Shown: positions 27,772-36,541 of the stretch, piece by piece
Position numbering within the stretch: position 1 is the first letter of the stretch
Layout of the letters: every line of letters starts with the position of its first letter
From: Ectothiorhodospiraceae bacterium BW-2
GTDB lineage: Bacteria; Pseudomonadota; Gammaproteobacteria; Thiohalomonadales; Thiohalomonadaceae
Assembly (NCBI GenBank): GCA_008375315.1
Contig: CP032507.1
Span: forward strand, 3,000,071 to 3,064,070
Direction of reading: 5' to 3'
Length of the DNA: 64,000 bases
The notes under the pieces: generated by a model
Database searches by the model: none
The model's input: only the letters and a program-made list of their open reading frames with translations
What the model was told of the DNA's origin: nothing
Made by a program: the position numbers and the translations under genes

Positions 27772-28659
27772 ATGAAAATTACTTTACGAGGCACCCGAGG
27801 CTCGATCCCCGTACCTGGGGCAGAGAGCTATATCTATGGCGGTAACACCACCTGTATTGAAGTGGTGGCTCAAAGCGGTGAACGGGTGATTATTGACGCC
27901 GGTTCCGGTATTCGGCCCCTAGGGAATCAGATGGTGAACCAAGAGGGGCCGTCACACTGCCATATCTTTCTCACCCACACCCACTGGGATCATATTCAGG
28001 GGCTCCCCTTTTTTGTGCCGCTCTTTATTCCCGGGTTTACTATCGATCTGTTCGGGCCGGTCGATCCGGTTTATAACAATTCACTACGACATGTATTAAG
28101 CCGACAGATGGAGTACTGCTACTTTCCGGTACTGGAGAGCGAATTAAAGGCCAAGATTCGCTATACCGATCTACAAGATGGGGTTAGCTACCAGATCGGT
28201 TCGCTAACCGTGCAGCCGATCTTAACCAACCATCCTGTGGTCAATTTTGGTTACCTTATCACCGAAGGGGAGCGACGATTCTTCTTCACCGGTGATCATG
28301 AGCCGCCACAAAACCTCTATCAGCGCGGTGAGGAGGGGTACGAGGAGTATCAGCGTCTGATTGATGAGCGGCTAGCGCTCTTAGATGGGCCGATGCAGGG
28401 GGTCGATCTCGTGGTGGCTGACTCTATGTTTACCCGTGAGGAGTATTTTTCTAAACGCATGGGGTGGGGACATAGCTACTACGACTGGTGGATTGAGCGG
28501 GTCGAGCGGCTCAATATCGAGCTAATTATGTTAACGCACCACGATCCCGAACGGACAGATAGGGCGCTAGATGCCATCTTTAGCGAACTACAGGAGAGCT
28601 ATCCGCACCTTATTGGTCGGTTTGCTATCGCGACTGAGGGGATGGTGTTTGAGCTTTAG
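27772..28659 (+). CDS. Metallo-beta-lactamase-fold hydrolase
   Basis: A 295-aa soluble protein with the zinc motif THTHWDH (about 70-76) following IFL, and later zinc ligands in FTGDHEPP and LTHHDPE. The start MKITLRGTRGSIPVPG and YGGNTTCIEV resemble the subgroup of MBL-fold proteins related to PhnP and cyclic-nucleotide phosphodiesterases. The substrate cannot be told from sequence. A 36-base gap separates it from the HDOD gene and 43 bases from uppP. It may act in a signalling path with the HDOD protein, but that is a guess from position only. Confidence 0.8.
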   Translation: MKITLRGTRGSIPVPGAESYIYGGNTTCIEVVAQSGERVIIDAGSGIRPLGNQMVNQEGPSHCHIFLTHTHWDHIQGLPFFVPLFIPGFTIDLFGPVDPVYNNSLRHVLSRQMEYCYFPVLESELKAKIRYTDLQDGVSYQIGSLTVQPILTNHPVVNFGYLITEGERRFFFTGDHEPPQNLYQRGEEGYEEYQRLIDERLALLDGPMQGVDLVVADSMFTREEYFSKRMGWGHSYYDWWIERVERLNIELIMLTHHDPERTDRALDAIFSELQESYPHLIGRFAIATEGMVFEL

Positions 28660-28702
28660 CCGGATAACTTAATAATTTAATCATTTAGAGGAGTCACAGT
28701 GA

Positions 28703-29503
28703 ATGGAGTGGTATCAAATTACCCTACTGGCGCTGTTGCAGGGGGTGACCGAATTTTTGCCCATCTCTAGCTCGGCCCATCTGATTCTGCTGCCGTGGCT
28801 AACGGGCTGGGCTGATCAGGGGTTGGCGTTTGATGTCGCAGTCCATTTAGGAACGCTGTTGGCGGTAGTTGGCTACTTTCGCCGAGAGGTTGTCGTTCTC
28901 ATGCAAGATTGTTGGGCTTCAATCATGCAGCGCCGAGTGGTAGGCGAGAGCCGGTTGGCGTGGGCGGTACTGCTCGGTACCATTCCGGTCGGGCTAGCGG
29001 GGCTGCTATTTAAAGAGATCGTTGAGAGCGAACTGCGCACGCCACAGGTGATTATTGTGACCACAATTCTATTTGGGCTACTACTCTGGTGGGCCGATCG
29101 CTATGGTCGCGGCGAGCGGGACGAATCGAGCTTAACTTGGCGAGATATTGCCATTATCGGTCTCGCTCAGGCGGTGGCGCTGATTCCGGGAACCTCTCGT
29201 TCTGGTATCACCATGACCGCAGCGCTGATGTTGGGGCTAAGTCGGAGCGCGGCGGCACGATTTTCGTTTCTGCTCTCGATTCCGGTGATTGTGCTGGCCG
29301 GCGGATTAAATGGGCTCGATCTAATCCAGCAGTCGGAGCCGGTCGATTGGTTCAGCCTAGGGCTAGGCACGGTGCTAGCGGCACTGAGTGCCTATGCTGC
29401 GATTCATACTTTTTTAAAGTTATTAGAACAGATCGGCATGGTGCCGTTTGTGATCTATCGGCTGCTACTCGGTGGCCTGCTGTTGTGGCTCTATGGCCTC
29501 TGA
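28703..29503 (+). CDS. uppP: Undecaprenyl-diphosphatase
   Basis: Integral membrane phosphatase that recycles undecaprenyl diphosphate to the lipid carrier for peptidoglycan, and confers bacitracin tolerance when abundant. Motif 1 LQGVTEFLPISSSAHLIL (13-30) and motif 2 PGTSRSGITMTAALMLGLSR are intact. About eight hydrophobic helices; 266 aa (273 in E. coli). AGAGGAGTCACAGTGA precedes the ATG. Overlaps the VanZ-like gene by 11 bases. Confidence 0.96.
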   Translation: MEWYQITLLALLQGVTEFLPISSSAHLILLPWLTGWADQGLAFDVAVHLGTLLAVVGYFRREVVVLMQDCWASIMQRRVVGESRLAWAVLLGTIPVGLAGLLFKEIVESELRTPQVIIVTTILFGLLLWWADRYGRGERDESSLTWRDIAIIGLAQAVALIPGTSRSGITMTAALMLGLSRSAAARFSFLLSIPVIVLAGGLNGLDLIQQSEPVDWFSLGLGTVLAALSAYAAIHTFLKLLEQIGMVPFVIYRLLLGGLLLWLYGL

Positions 29504-29924
29504 GTCGATCAGTCCGCTAAGGTGGGCCGGGGTATGGTTAACTATCGGTTGGACGATGGTGCTGTTGGTGATCTATCTGTCGCTAGCGGGGAGGCCGCCG
29601 CAGCCGCTTAGCTTCCACTACAGTGATAAGCTGATGCATTTGAGCGGATATGCTACGCTGATGGCTTGGTTTGGGATGATTCACCGCCGCGCCTCTAGTC
29701 GCTGGCGCTATGTGGCGCTCTTTATTGCAATCGGCGTTGTGCTGGAGTTTCTACAGCAGTGGGGTGGGGTGCGCTATTTTGAGTTAACCGATATGGCTGC
29801 TAATACAGTAGGGGTGCTACTCGGCTGGCTCTGGTGCCGCCTCCCTAGTGGGGAGCTTCTCTATCGGCTGGAGCAGAGGGGGCGCTCAAGGGTATGGTTT
29901 AACCGAGGAGGGGGCGATGTCTAA
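29493..29924 (+). CDS. VanZ-like membrane protein
   Basis: A 143-aa protein from ATG 29493, with hydrophobic helices at about 14-32, 45-60, 70-85 and 108-122. DKLMHLSGYATLMAWFGM and VLEFLQQWGGVRYFELTDMA followed by ANTVGVLLGW match the VanZ-like family (also seen in teicoplanin-resistance VanZ). Gammaproteobacterial members are of unknown function. The start lies within the uppP 3' end and the stop overlaps the oadG start, bridging two functional units. An upstream in-frame start at 29472 is less likely. Confidence 0.78.
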   Translation: MASESISPLRWAGVWLTIGWTMVLLVIYLSLAGRPPQPLSFHYSDKLMHLSGYATLMAWFGMIHRRASSRWRYVALFIAIGVVLEFLQQWGGVRYFELTDMAANTVGVLLGWLWCRLPSGELLYRLEQRGRSRVWFNRGGGDV

Positions 29925-30123
29925 TAGCGATCTGCTTTGGGTTGGGCTGGAGTTAATGGTACTGGGCATGGGTGTTGTGGTGCTCTTCTTAATGCTGCTG
30001 ATCGCTGTGTTAAGGCTCAATAGCCGCTTTTGGCGCCAATATGCTAATAAAATGGAGGCACCTTCCCCCCACTTAATGGCGGTCATAGCTGCCGCTATTC
30101 ATCACCACCGTCAACGAGAGTAA
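29917..30123 (+). CDS. oadG: Oxaloacetate decarboxylase gamma subunit
   Basis: A 68-aa protein with one N-terminal membrane helix (LELMVLGMGVVVLFLMLLIAVL, about 11-32) and a hydrophilic tail rich in His (IHHHRQRE). OadG holds the alpha subunit on the membrane-bound beta subunit and in known cases binds zinc through the C-terminal part. Identity rests on size, topology and position just before oadA and oadB. ATG 29917 has GGAGGGGGCG upstream and overlaps the VanZ-like stop. Confidence 0.85.
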   Translation: MSNSDLLWVGLELMVLGMGVVVLFLMLLIAVLRLNSRFWRQYANKMEAPSPHLMAVIAAAIHHHRQRE

Positions 30124-30132
30124 GGAGTCGCT

Positions 30133-31893
30133 ATGTCTCTCCCCCCGTTAGCCATCACCGAGGTTGTATTACGAGATGCCCACCAGTCGCTATTAGCGAC
30201 CCGTATGCGACTGCAAGATATGTTACCGATAGCCGATAAGCTCGATAGCGTAGGTTACTGGTCGATCGAGAGCTGGGGCGGGGCGACCTTCGATGCGGCT
30301 ATTCGCTATTTAGGTGAAGATCCGTGGCAGCGACTGCGGGCGTTAAAAAGTGCCATGCCGAAGACGCCGCAGCAGATGCTGCTGCGGGGGCAGAATCTAC
30401 TCGGCTATCGCCACTATGCCGATGATGTGGTCGAGCGATTTGTCCACCATGCCGCTCGCAACGGTGTCGATATTTTCCGTATTTTTGATGCGCTCAACGA
30501 TCTGCGCAACCTAAAAACGGCGATTGAGGCGACCCTAAAAGCGGGTAAACACCCCCAAGGCACGATCTGCTATACCGTTAGTCCCGTCCATACACTAGAG
30601 CAGTTTGTGACTCAAGGGCAGGAGCTACAGCAGATGGGGTGCCACTCGATTGCGATTAAGGATATGGCGGGGCTATTGACCCCCTATAACGCCTATGAGC
30701 TAGTGAGTCGGCTAAAGGAGCGGGTTGATCTACCGCTTGCGCTCCATAGCCATGCCACGACCGGCCTCAGTACCGCCACCGCTTTGAAAGCGGCTGAGGC
30801 GGGGGTCGATATTCTCGACTGCGCTATCTCCTCCATGTCGCAGACCTATGGCCACTCTGCCACTGAATCGGTGGTGGCGATGCTGCAGCAGAGTGACCGC
30901 GAGACAGGGCTTGATCTTAAACAGCTAGAGCAGATTGCCGCTTGGTTTCGGCAGGTACGGCAGCGCTATCAGGCGTTTGAGGGGAGTCTGCGCGGGGTGG
31001 ATAGTCGAATTCTGGTCTCCCAGGTGCCAGGCGGGATGTTAACCAATCTGGAGAGTCAGTTACGGCAACAGCAGGCGCAACATCGGCTCGATGAGGTGTT
31101 AGCCGACATTCCCAAGGTACGCCGTGAGTTAGGCTATCCGCCGCTAGTGACCCCGACTTCGCAAATTGTCGCTACCCAAGCGGTGATGAATGTCCTTGCG
31201 GGGGAGCGCTACCGCACCATTAGTCGCGAAACGGCGGCGCTGTTGCGGGGGGAGTACGGTGCTACGCCAGCGACTGTCGATACGGCGCTACAGCAGCGAG
31301 TCTGTCAGCAGGGGGAGGTCGTGATTCACTCTCGCCCTGCCGACAGCCTCCCCCCTGAATTGGCGTCGCTGACCGCTGAGCTAGCCGAACTAGCGCGGCA
31401 GCATCAGTTTGAGCTATCGTCGTCGCCCGATGAGGATACGCTCATCTATGCTCAGTTTCCGCAGGTGGGGCTAAAGTTTCTGCAACAGCGCCACCTTCCC
31501 GACGCTTTTGAGCCAGAGCCAACACCAACACCGGCACCAACACCGGCACCAACAGCTACAACGGCCACAGCTGCCACCTACGAAGTGACCGTGGAGGGGA
31601 GAAATTATCGGGTGAAGGTCTCTGAGGTCGGAGAGATAGAGAGAGTGACCCCGCTCAAAGAGACAACCCTACCTAGAGAGGTAGTGACTGCACCGATGGC
31701 GGGGCGGGTGGTGAAAATTATGGTGCAGGAGGGGGCGAGAGTCGCGAGTGGTGAGACGCTGCTGATTTTAGAGGCGATGAAGATGGAGACAGAGCTTGCC
31801 GCCTCGACTGATGGGGTGGTCGATAAGATTTTGGTCACGGCCGGTGAGGAGGTAGCGGTTAGGAGCCCGCTGCTACAGTTGCAGCCATGCTAG
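30133..31893 (+). CDS. oadA: Oxaloacetate decarboxylase alpha subunit, biotin-carrying
   Basis: Carboxyltransferase that moves CO2 from oxaloacetate to biotin, the first step of the sodium-pumping decarboxylase. The TIM barrel contains [14 protein letters not shown] (13-26), [18 protein letters not shown] and [16 protein letters not shown]. The C-terminal biotinyl domain has EAMKME with biotin Lys550, 36 residues from the end. The two are joined by a Pro-Thr-Ala linker (about 460-480) coded by short tandem repeats. 586 aa, as in Klebsiella. TAAGGAG precedes the ATG. Overlaps oadB by seven bases. Confidence 0.95.
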   Translation: MSLPPLAITEVVLRDAHQSLLATRMRLQDMLPIADKLDSVGYWSIESWGGATFDAAIRYLGEDPWQRLRALKSAMPKTPQQMLLRGQNLLGYRHYADDVVERFVHHAARNGVDIFRIFDALNDLRNLKTAIEATLKAGKHPQGTICYTVSPVHTLEQFVTQGQELQQMGCHSIAIKDMAGLLTPYNAYELVSRLKERVDLPLALHSHATTGLSTATALKAAEAGVDILDCAISSMSQTYGHSATESVVAMLQQSDRETGLDLKQLEQIAAWFRQVRQRYQAFEGSLRGVDSRILVSQVPGGMLTNLESQLRQQQAQHRLDEVLADIPKVRRELGYPPLVTPTSQIVATQAVMNVLAGERYRTISRETAALLRGEYGATPATVDTALQQRVCQQGEVVIHSRPADSLPPELASLTAELAELARQHQFELSSSPDEDTLIYAQFPQVGLKFLQQRHLPDAFEPEPTPTPAPTPAPTATTATAATYEVTVEGRNYRVKVSEVGEIERVTPLKETTLPREVVTAPMAGRVVKIMVQEGARVASGETLLILEAMKMETELAASTDGVVDKILVTAGEEVAVRSPLLQLQPC

Positions 31894-33017
31894 AGCGGTT
31901 AATCGCCCTGTGGCATGCCACCGGCCTAGCTCACATCGGTTGGGGCGAGCTAATAATGGTAGCGGTGGGGCTAGGGTTGATCTATTTAGCGATTGGGCGT
32001 CGTTATGAGCCGCTGCTGCTGCTACCGATAGGTTTTGGGGCGGTATTGGCCAATACGCCGTTAGCGGCGATCGCCGAGCCGGGGCAGTTTTTAGGTCAAA
32101 TTTACCATCTAGGTGTCGCCTCAGGGCTCTTTCCATTGCTGATTTTTATGGGGGTAGGGGCGTTAACCGACTTCTCGGCGCTCATTGCCCGACCGGTGAC
32201 GCTACTACTAGGGGCTGCGGCACAGTTTGGTATCTTCGCTACCCTCTTAGGTGCGCTGCTGCTGAACTATCTGCCCGGTTTTTCGTTCTCTCTGGAGCAG
32301 GCGGCGGCAGTGGCCATGATTGGCGGGGCCGATGGACCGACGGCGATCTTTCTCGCCTCCAGATTAGCGCCAGAGCTACTAGGGGCGATTGCGGTAGCGG
32401 CCTACTCCTACATGGCGCTAGTGCCGCTGCTACAGCCGCCGGTGATGCGGCTATTAACGACCGAGGCGGAGCGGATGACGCCGATGCGAGAGCTACGAGA
32501 GGTCACCTCTCAGGAGCGGATTCTGTTTCCGCTGCTACTGCTACTGTTAACGCTACTCTTTCTGCCGGCGGCGGTGCCACTGATTGGTATGCTCTCCTTT
32601 GGGAATCTGCTGCGAGAGGCGGGTGTGGTTGAGCGGTTAAGTCGCGCGGCGCAAAATGAGATTATCAATAGCGTCACCCTGCTGCTAGGGCTGGCGGTGG
32701 GGTCGAGATTGAGCGCAGATACCTTTTTAACGCTACAGACTTTAGGCATTTTGGCGTTAGGCGCGATAGCGTTTACTATTGGTACGGCTAGTGGGATCTT
32801 AATGGGCAAGCTGATGTATCGCCTGACTGGTGGGGCGATTAATCCGCTTATCGGCGCCGCTGGCGTTTCGGCGGTCCCGATGTCAGCGCGGGTGGTCAAC
32901 CGTGTCGGTCTGGAGAGTAACCGCCACAATGTGCTGCTAATGCATGCGATGGGGCCAAATGTGGCTGGGGTTATTGGATCAGCGGCCACGGCTGGCATCT
33001 TATTGACACTGGTGTGA
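31887..33017 (+). CDS. oadB: Oxaloacetate decarboxylase beta subunit, Na+ pump
   Basis: Membrane subunit that decarboxylates carboxybiotin and exports Na+. Highly hydrophobic with about nine or ten helices; the conserved ion-site loop [15 protein letters not shown] lies near 146-160, and [20 protein letters not shown] near 314-333 is another invariant block. 376 aa, like glutaconyl- and methylmalonyl-CoA decarboxylase beta subunits, shorter than the 433 of some OadB. OadGAB together fits oxaloacetate decarboxylase best. The last 18 bases overlap the convergent nhaR-like gene. Confidence 0.94.
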   Translation: MLERLIALWHATGLAHIGWGELIMVAVGLGLIYLAIGRRYEPLLLLPIGFGAVLANTPLAAIAEPGQFLGQIYHLGVASGLFPLLIFMGVGALTDFSALIARPVTLLLGAAAQFGIFATLLGALLLNYLPGFSFSLEQAAAVAMIGGADGPTAIFLASRLAPELLGAIAVAAYSYMALVPLLQPPVMRLLTTEAERMTPMRELREVTSQERILFPLLLLLLTLLFLPAAVPLIGMLSFGNLLREAGVVERLSRAAQNEIINSVTLLLGLAVGSRLSADTFLTLQTLGILALGAIAFTIGTASGILMGKLMYRLTGGAINPLIGAAGVSAVPMSARVVNRVGLESNRHNVLLMHAMGPNVAGVIGSAATAGILLTLV

Positions 33018-33905
33018 GGTGAGCCACTGGCGGGCGGTGGTGGTAATGAGAGCGATGGCCGGATGGGTGATTTTGCGCTCTATCGAGATGGCGTAGTAGT
33101 GCTCTTCAACCTCGGTGGTTTGACCGAGGGTGACTGCGTCGAACTGCTGCTCTACCTCAGTCGCTATGACGGTGGGGGTGATAAAGATGCCGTTGCCGGC
33201 GCGACCGAACGCCTTCATCAGAGCGCTGTCGTCAAACTCGGCCACAATTTGCGGCAACAGATGGTGGCGCTCAAACCACTCTGTCAGGCGGCTACGAATA
33301 GCGGTTGACTTCCCGGGGAGCATCATGGGTTGGCGATCAAGGAGTTGCGGGAATGGAGTACTAAGCTGTTGCGCGAGTGCTGGGGTCGCCATAAACGAAA
33401 TACCGCTATGGCCTAGCGGATGGGTATAGCCACGAATACTGACACTGCTCGGCAGAGGGGAGTCGGCAATCACTAGATCGAGTCGGTGTAGCGCGAGTTC
33501 GGCGAGTAGCGGCTCGACTGAACCTTCGCGGCAGATGAGCTTAATCGGTTTATCGAACGCGAAGGCGGGGGCTAATAGGCGGTAGGCGATCGATTTGGGC
33601 ACCACATCGGCAATGCCGACCCGAAATGGCAGTCGCGTTTGGGAGGGCGGGTGGCGCAATATCTGCTCTAGTTCGCTGCCGAGGGAGAAGATCTCGTTGG
33701 CATAGCCGAGGGCAAAGCGACCGGAGTCGGTCAACTGTAACTGGCGTCCGGTTCGGGTAAATAGCGGCTCCCCGAGCTGCTCCTCTAGCAGACTAATTTG
33801 ACCACTAATTGTCTGTGGGGTCAGGTGGAGTCGCTCACTAGCGCGGCTAATTGTCCCGTCGCGAGCGACACACCAAAAGTAGTAGAGATGTTTGTAGTTA
33901 ATCAT
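33000..33905 (-). CDS. nhaR: LysR-family regulator, NhaR-like
   Basis: A 301-aa transcription regulator. The N-terminus [20 protein letters not shown] and [20 protein letters not shown] followed by LFTRTGR closely resemble E. coli NhaR, the Na+-responsive activator of the NhaA antiporter gene; the rest is a periplasmic-binding-protein-like effector domain. LysR regulators usually act on a divergent neighbour, and the divergent gene here is the YccA-like membrane protein. The convergent partner is the sodium-pumping oadGAB. Whether it senses Na+ is inferred from similarity. Confidence 0.85.
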   Translation of the reverse strand: MINYKHLYYFWCVARDGTISRASERLHLTPQTISGQISLLEEQLGEPLFTRTGRQLQLTDSGRFALGYANEIFSLGSELEQILRHPPSQTRLPFRVGIADVVPKSIAYRLLAPAFAFDKPIKLICREGSVEPLLAELALHRLDLVIADSPLPSSVSIRGYTHPLGHSGISFMATPALAQQLSTPFPQLLDRQPMMLPGKSTAIRSRLTEWFERHHLLPQIVAEFDDSALMKAFGRAGNGIFITPTVIATEVEQQFDAVTLGQTTEVEEHYYAISIERKITHPAIALITTTARQWLTSHQCQ

Positions 33906-33987
33906 AATTCGTCTTTTCCGAACTGTTCATCAGTTATATTCGAGTTTATTTATGCCGTGAGTTCCATTATGCTCTCAATCAAATCGT

Positions 33988-34041
33988 AATGGTATGGCGC
34001 GGTGGTCGTCTCTATTGAACTCTCGTCGTGCCACTACCATT
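33988..34041 (+). other. Imperfect stem-loop in the yccA leader
   Basis: AATGGTATGGC (33988-33998) pairs with GCCACTACCATT (34030-34041) with a single bulged C. It lies 57 bases before the YccA-like ATG and downstream of a weak -10-like TATGCT at 33968-33973. It could be a leader structure or a LysR-type binding region; no T run follows, so not a terminator. Confidence 0.35.
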
Positions 34042-34097
34042 GTGAAAGGTGTCGTTTAACCCTTACCTCATGTTGATTATTAATTAAGGAGTGAGTT

Positions 34098-34784
34098 ATG
34101 AACTGGCCTAATGCCTCTTCTGAAACCCTACAATCGACCGCGCAGCCGCAGGGCTCGCTGGTCTCAACTAACAAGGTTTTGCGCAATACCTACTCGTTGC
34201 TCTCAATGACACTGCTATTTAGTGCTCTGGTCGCTGGGGTATCGATGGCGCTTAACCTACCCCACCCGGGTATCATTATCACCCTAATCGGCTATTTTGG
34301 TCTGCTGTTCGCGACAACTAAGTTTCGTAACAGCTCGCTCGGGATTCTGTTTGTCTTTGCGCTAACCGGCTTTATGGGATATACCTTAGGGCCGATCCTC
34401 AACAGCTATCTGTCGCTGCCGAATGGGGCTGAGATTGTGATGATGGCGATGGGGGGCACTGGCATTATCTTTTTGGGTCTCTCTGGCTATGCGCTAGTCA
34501 GTCGTCGTGACTTTAGCTTTATGGGCAGCTTCCTGATGGTGGGAATTCTGGTCGCCTTTATCGCCGGTCTAGCCGCCTTCTTCTTCGAGATGCCGGGGCT
34601 ATCGCTAGCGGTCTCCGCCATGTTTGTGCTGCTGATGGCGGGGCTCATCCTCTATGAGACTAGCAATATTATTCACGGAGGCGAGACCAACTATATTATG
34701 GCGACCGTCACCCTCTATGTCTCTATCTACAATCTCTTCACCAGTCTGCTCCATCTGCTCGGCTTCATGGCCGCAGATGACTAG
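34098..34784 (+). CDS. Bax inhibitor-1/YccA family membrane protein
   Basis: A 228-aa protein with seven hydrophobic helices and a short cytosolic N-terminus. SLLSMTLLFSALVAGVSMAL, ALTGFMGYTLGPILNSYL, MGSFLMVGILVAFIAGLAAF and YETSNIIHGGETNYIMATVT followed by LYVSIYNLFTSLLHLLGF are typical of the BI-1/YccA group. E. coli YccA interacts with the FtsH protease; relatives are calcium-leak channels. ATTAAGGAGTGAGTT gives a strong ribosome site. It is divergent from nhaR across 192 bases and ends in two adjacent terminators, so it is probably a single-gene transcript. Confidence 0.93.
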   Translation: MNWPNASSETLQSTAQPQGSLVSTNKVLRNTYSLLSMTLLFSALVAGVSMALNLPHPGIIITLIGYFGLLFATTKFRNSSLGILFVFALTGFMGYTLGPILNSYLSLPNGAEIVMMAMGGTGIIFLGLSGYALVSRRDFSFMGSFLMVGILVAFIAGLAAFFFEMPGLSLAVSAMFVLLMAGLILYETSNIIHGGETNYIMATVTLYVSIYNLFTSLLHLLGFMAADD

Positions 34785-34808
34785 GTAAAAGAGTTTACTT
34801 CTCCTTTG

Positions 34809-34828
34809 GGTTCAAACTGAACCTTTTT
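34809..34828 (+). terminator. Intrinsic terminator of the YccA-like gene
   Basis: GGTTCA-AAC-TGAACC followed directly by TTTTT. A perfect six-pair stem with a three-base loop, 25 bases after the stop codon. Confidence 0.8.
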
Positions 34829-34868
34829 AGCCGGCTGCCCGTTAGGGTATGCCGGCTCGTTTTATTTT
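34829..34868 (+). terminator. Second, tandem terminator hairpin
   Basis: AGCCGGC (34829-34835) and GCCGGCT (34851-34857) are perfect complements, with an inner CCC/GGG pairing, followed by CGTTTTATTTT on the plus strand. The T run reaches into the recN 3' end, so this pair insulates yccA from recN. On the minus strand no T run follows. Confidence 0.6.
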
Positions 34869-36535
34869 GTCTGCATCCGCTCAATCATCGTTGCAGCATG
34901 GTTGAGTGTCTCCTCGGTCATCTCTAGCCCACCCGACATACGGGCGATCTCGCTAATGCGTTGGGTCTCATTGAGTGGCGTGACGCGGGTCTCGGTGTGG
35001 GTATCGCTCTGTAGCTTGCTGATCTGGTAGTGGAGGTGGCCACTGGCGGCCACTTGGGGTTGATGGGTGACGCAGATCACTTGGCACCGCTCTCCTAACC
35101 GTCGCAGCAGTTGGCCGACCATAGCGGCGGTCTGTCCGCCGATGCCGACATCAATCTCATCGAAAATCATGGTCGGAATTCGACTCTGATCTGCGCTATT
35201 GACCTGAATGGCTAGGCTGATGCGAGAGAGCTCGCCCCCTGAGGCGACCCGTTCTAGTGGCCGCAGCGGCTGTCCCGGATTGAGGCTGATTTGAAAGCTG
35301 ATCTCCTCATTGCCGTAGGCGCAAGGGGCGGTTTGGGGCTGGAGTAGAATCTGCAACTCCCCCTTACTCATGCCTAGATTGCGCATGGTTTTGGTGACAA
35401 TCGCCGCTAGCTCTTGTGCCCCCTGCTGCCGTATGACCGTTAACTGTTGCGCTAGCTGTTGATAGTCCACAAGCGCCTGTGCGATTTGAGTATCGAGCTG
35501 TTGGCTCAACTCGTCTTGATTCTGTAGCTGTTGCAGCTCCTGCTGTAGCTGCTGTAGCCGCTCTGGCAGCTCATGGGGGGCGATGCGCTGTTTGCGGGCG
35601 AGCTGTTGAATATCGGCAAGTCGCTGCTCTAATTGCTGCTGCCGCTCTGGATCGAGCTCTAGCCGGTCGCTATAGTGGCGCAGTTCGTTAATCGCTTCGG
35701 TTAGCTGAATAGAGGCTGAATCGAGCAGTTCGGCACAGCTTTGCAGTGCGGGATCGAGCTCGGCTAGGCCGGCGATATCCTCACTCACCCTCACTAAAGT
35801 GGAGTTAATCGCCGCCTGCTCGCTCTCCTCTAGCAAGAAGAGCGCCTGTTGGCAGCTACTGACAATCTCCTGTAGATGGCTGAGGCGACGGTGATCCTGT
35901 TCAATCTGCTCTAACTCGCCTGGCTGTAGATTGAGTTGCTGTAGTTCATTGGTCTGAAAAAGGAGCAGATCGAGTCTATCTTGGCGCTGCTGCTGGCGCT
36001 GTTGTAGCTGCTGCTGCTGTTGGAGTAATCGATGCCAGTGGTGGTAGCTCTGCTGCACCTGCTGTAACAGTGTGGGTTGATGGCAGTAGAGATCGAGCTG
36101 TTGGCGCTGCACCGCCGCTTTGAGTAGATTTTGATGGGCGTGCTGGCCGTGGAGCTCAATCAGATGCTCTCCTAGTTCGCGAATATGACGCAGCGGGACG
36201 GCTTGGCCATTAATATAGGCGCGGGAGCGACCATCACGATTGATGGTGCGCCGAATGATGCACTCTCCCCCCTCCTCATCGAGTTCGCGCTCAGCTAGCC
36301 ACTGGTGGATAAGTGGCAGATTATCGATATCGAAATTGGCGGAGATATCGGCTCGCTGCTCTTTAGCGGCGATATCGTGGCTGTCGGCGCGATCGCCTAG
36401 GGTGAGGCCGAGGGCATCGAGCAGAATCGATTTGCCAGCACCCGTCTCACCGCTCAAGACGGTCATGCCACGGTGAAACTCCAGCGTTAACTCTGAGACG
36501 ATGGCGTAGTGACGAATATGGAGACGACGAAGCAT
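34862..36535 (-). CDS. recN: DNA repair protein RecN
   Basis: SMC-like ATPase that tethers DNA ends in double-strand-break repair. Walker A is GETGAGKSI near 29-37, the signature is LASGGELSRISLAI-like (VASGGELSRISLAI), and Walker B is TMIFDEIDVGIGG. The long coiled-coil middle (about 150-370) is extremely rich in Gln and Leu, with stretches such as LLQQQQQLQQRQQQRQ. 557 aa (553 in E. coli). Followed toward the left by the yccA terminators and preceded by a DUF3426 gene six bases away. Confidence 0.96.
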   Translation of the reverse strand: MLRRLHIRHYAIVSELTLEFHRGMTVLSGETGAGKSILLDALGLTLGDRADSHDIAAKEQRADISANFDIDNLPLIHQWLAERELDEEGGECIIRRTINRDGRSRAYINGQAVPLRHIRELGEHLIELHGQHAHQNLLKAAVQRQQLDLYCHQPTLLQQVQQSYHHWHRLLQQQQQLQQRQQQRQDRLDLLLFQTNELQQLNLQPGELEQIEQDHRRLSHLQEIVSSCQQALFLLEESEQAAINSTLVRVSEDIAGLAELDPALQSCAELLDSASIQLTEAINELRHYSDRLELDPERQQQLEQRLADIQQLARKQRIAPHELPERLQQLQQELQQLQNQDELSQQLDTQIAQALVDYQQLAQQLTVIRQQGAQELAAIVTKTMRNLGMSKGELQILLQPQTAPCAYGNEEISFQISLNPGQPLRPLERVASGGELSRISLAIQVNSADQSRIPTMIFDEIDVGIGGQTAAMVGQLLRRLGERCQVICVTHQPQVAASGHLHYQISKLQSDTHTETRVTPLNETQRISEIARMSGGLEMTEETLNHAATMIERMQTK

Positions 36536-36541
36536 AGTGGA

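Noticed and set aside
31510-31565. Short tandem repeats in oadA
   Set aside because: They code the flexible Pro-Thr-Ala linker between the carboxyltransferase and biotin domains, a normal feature of the family.
32510-32998. 162-codon frame on the minus strand opposite oadB
   Set aside because: Lies wholly inside the conserved oadB gene, no ribosome site, composition of a mirror frame.
35500-36060. Repeated CTG/CAG triplets in recN as a microsatellite or CRISPR-like array
   Set aside because: They are the codons of Gln/Leu-rich coiled coil, irregular in spacing and in frame.
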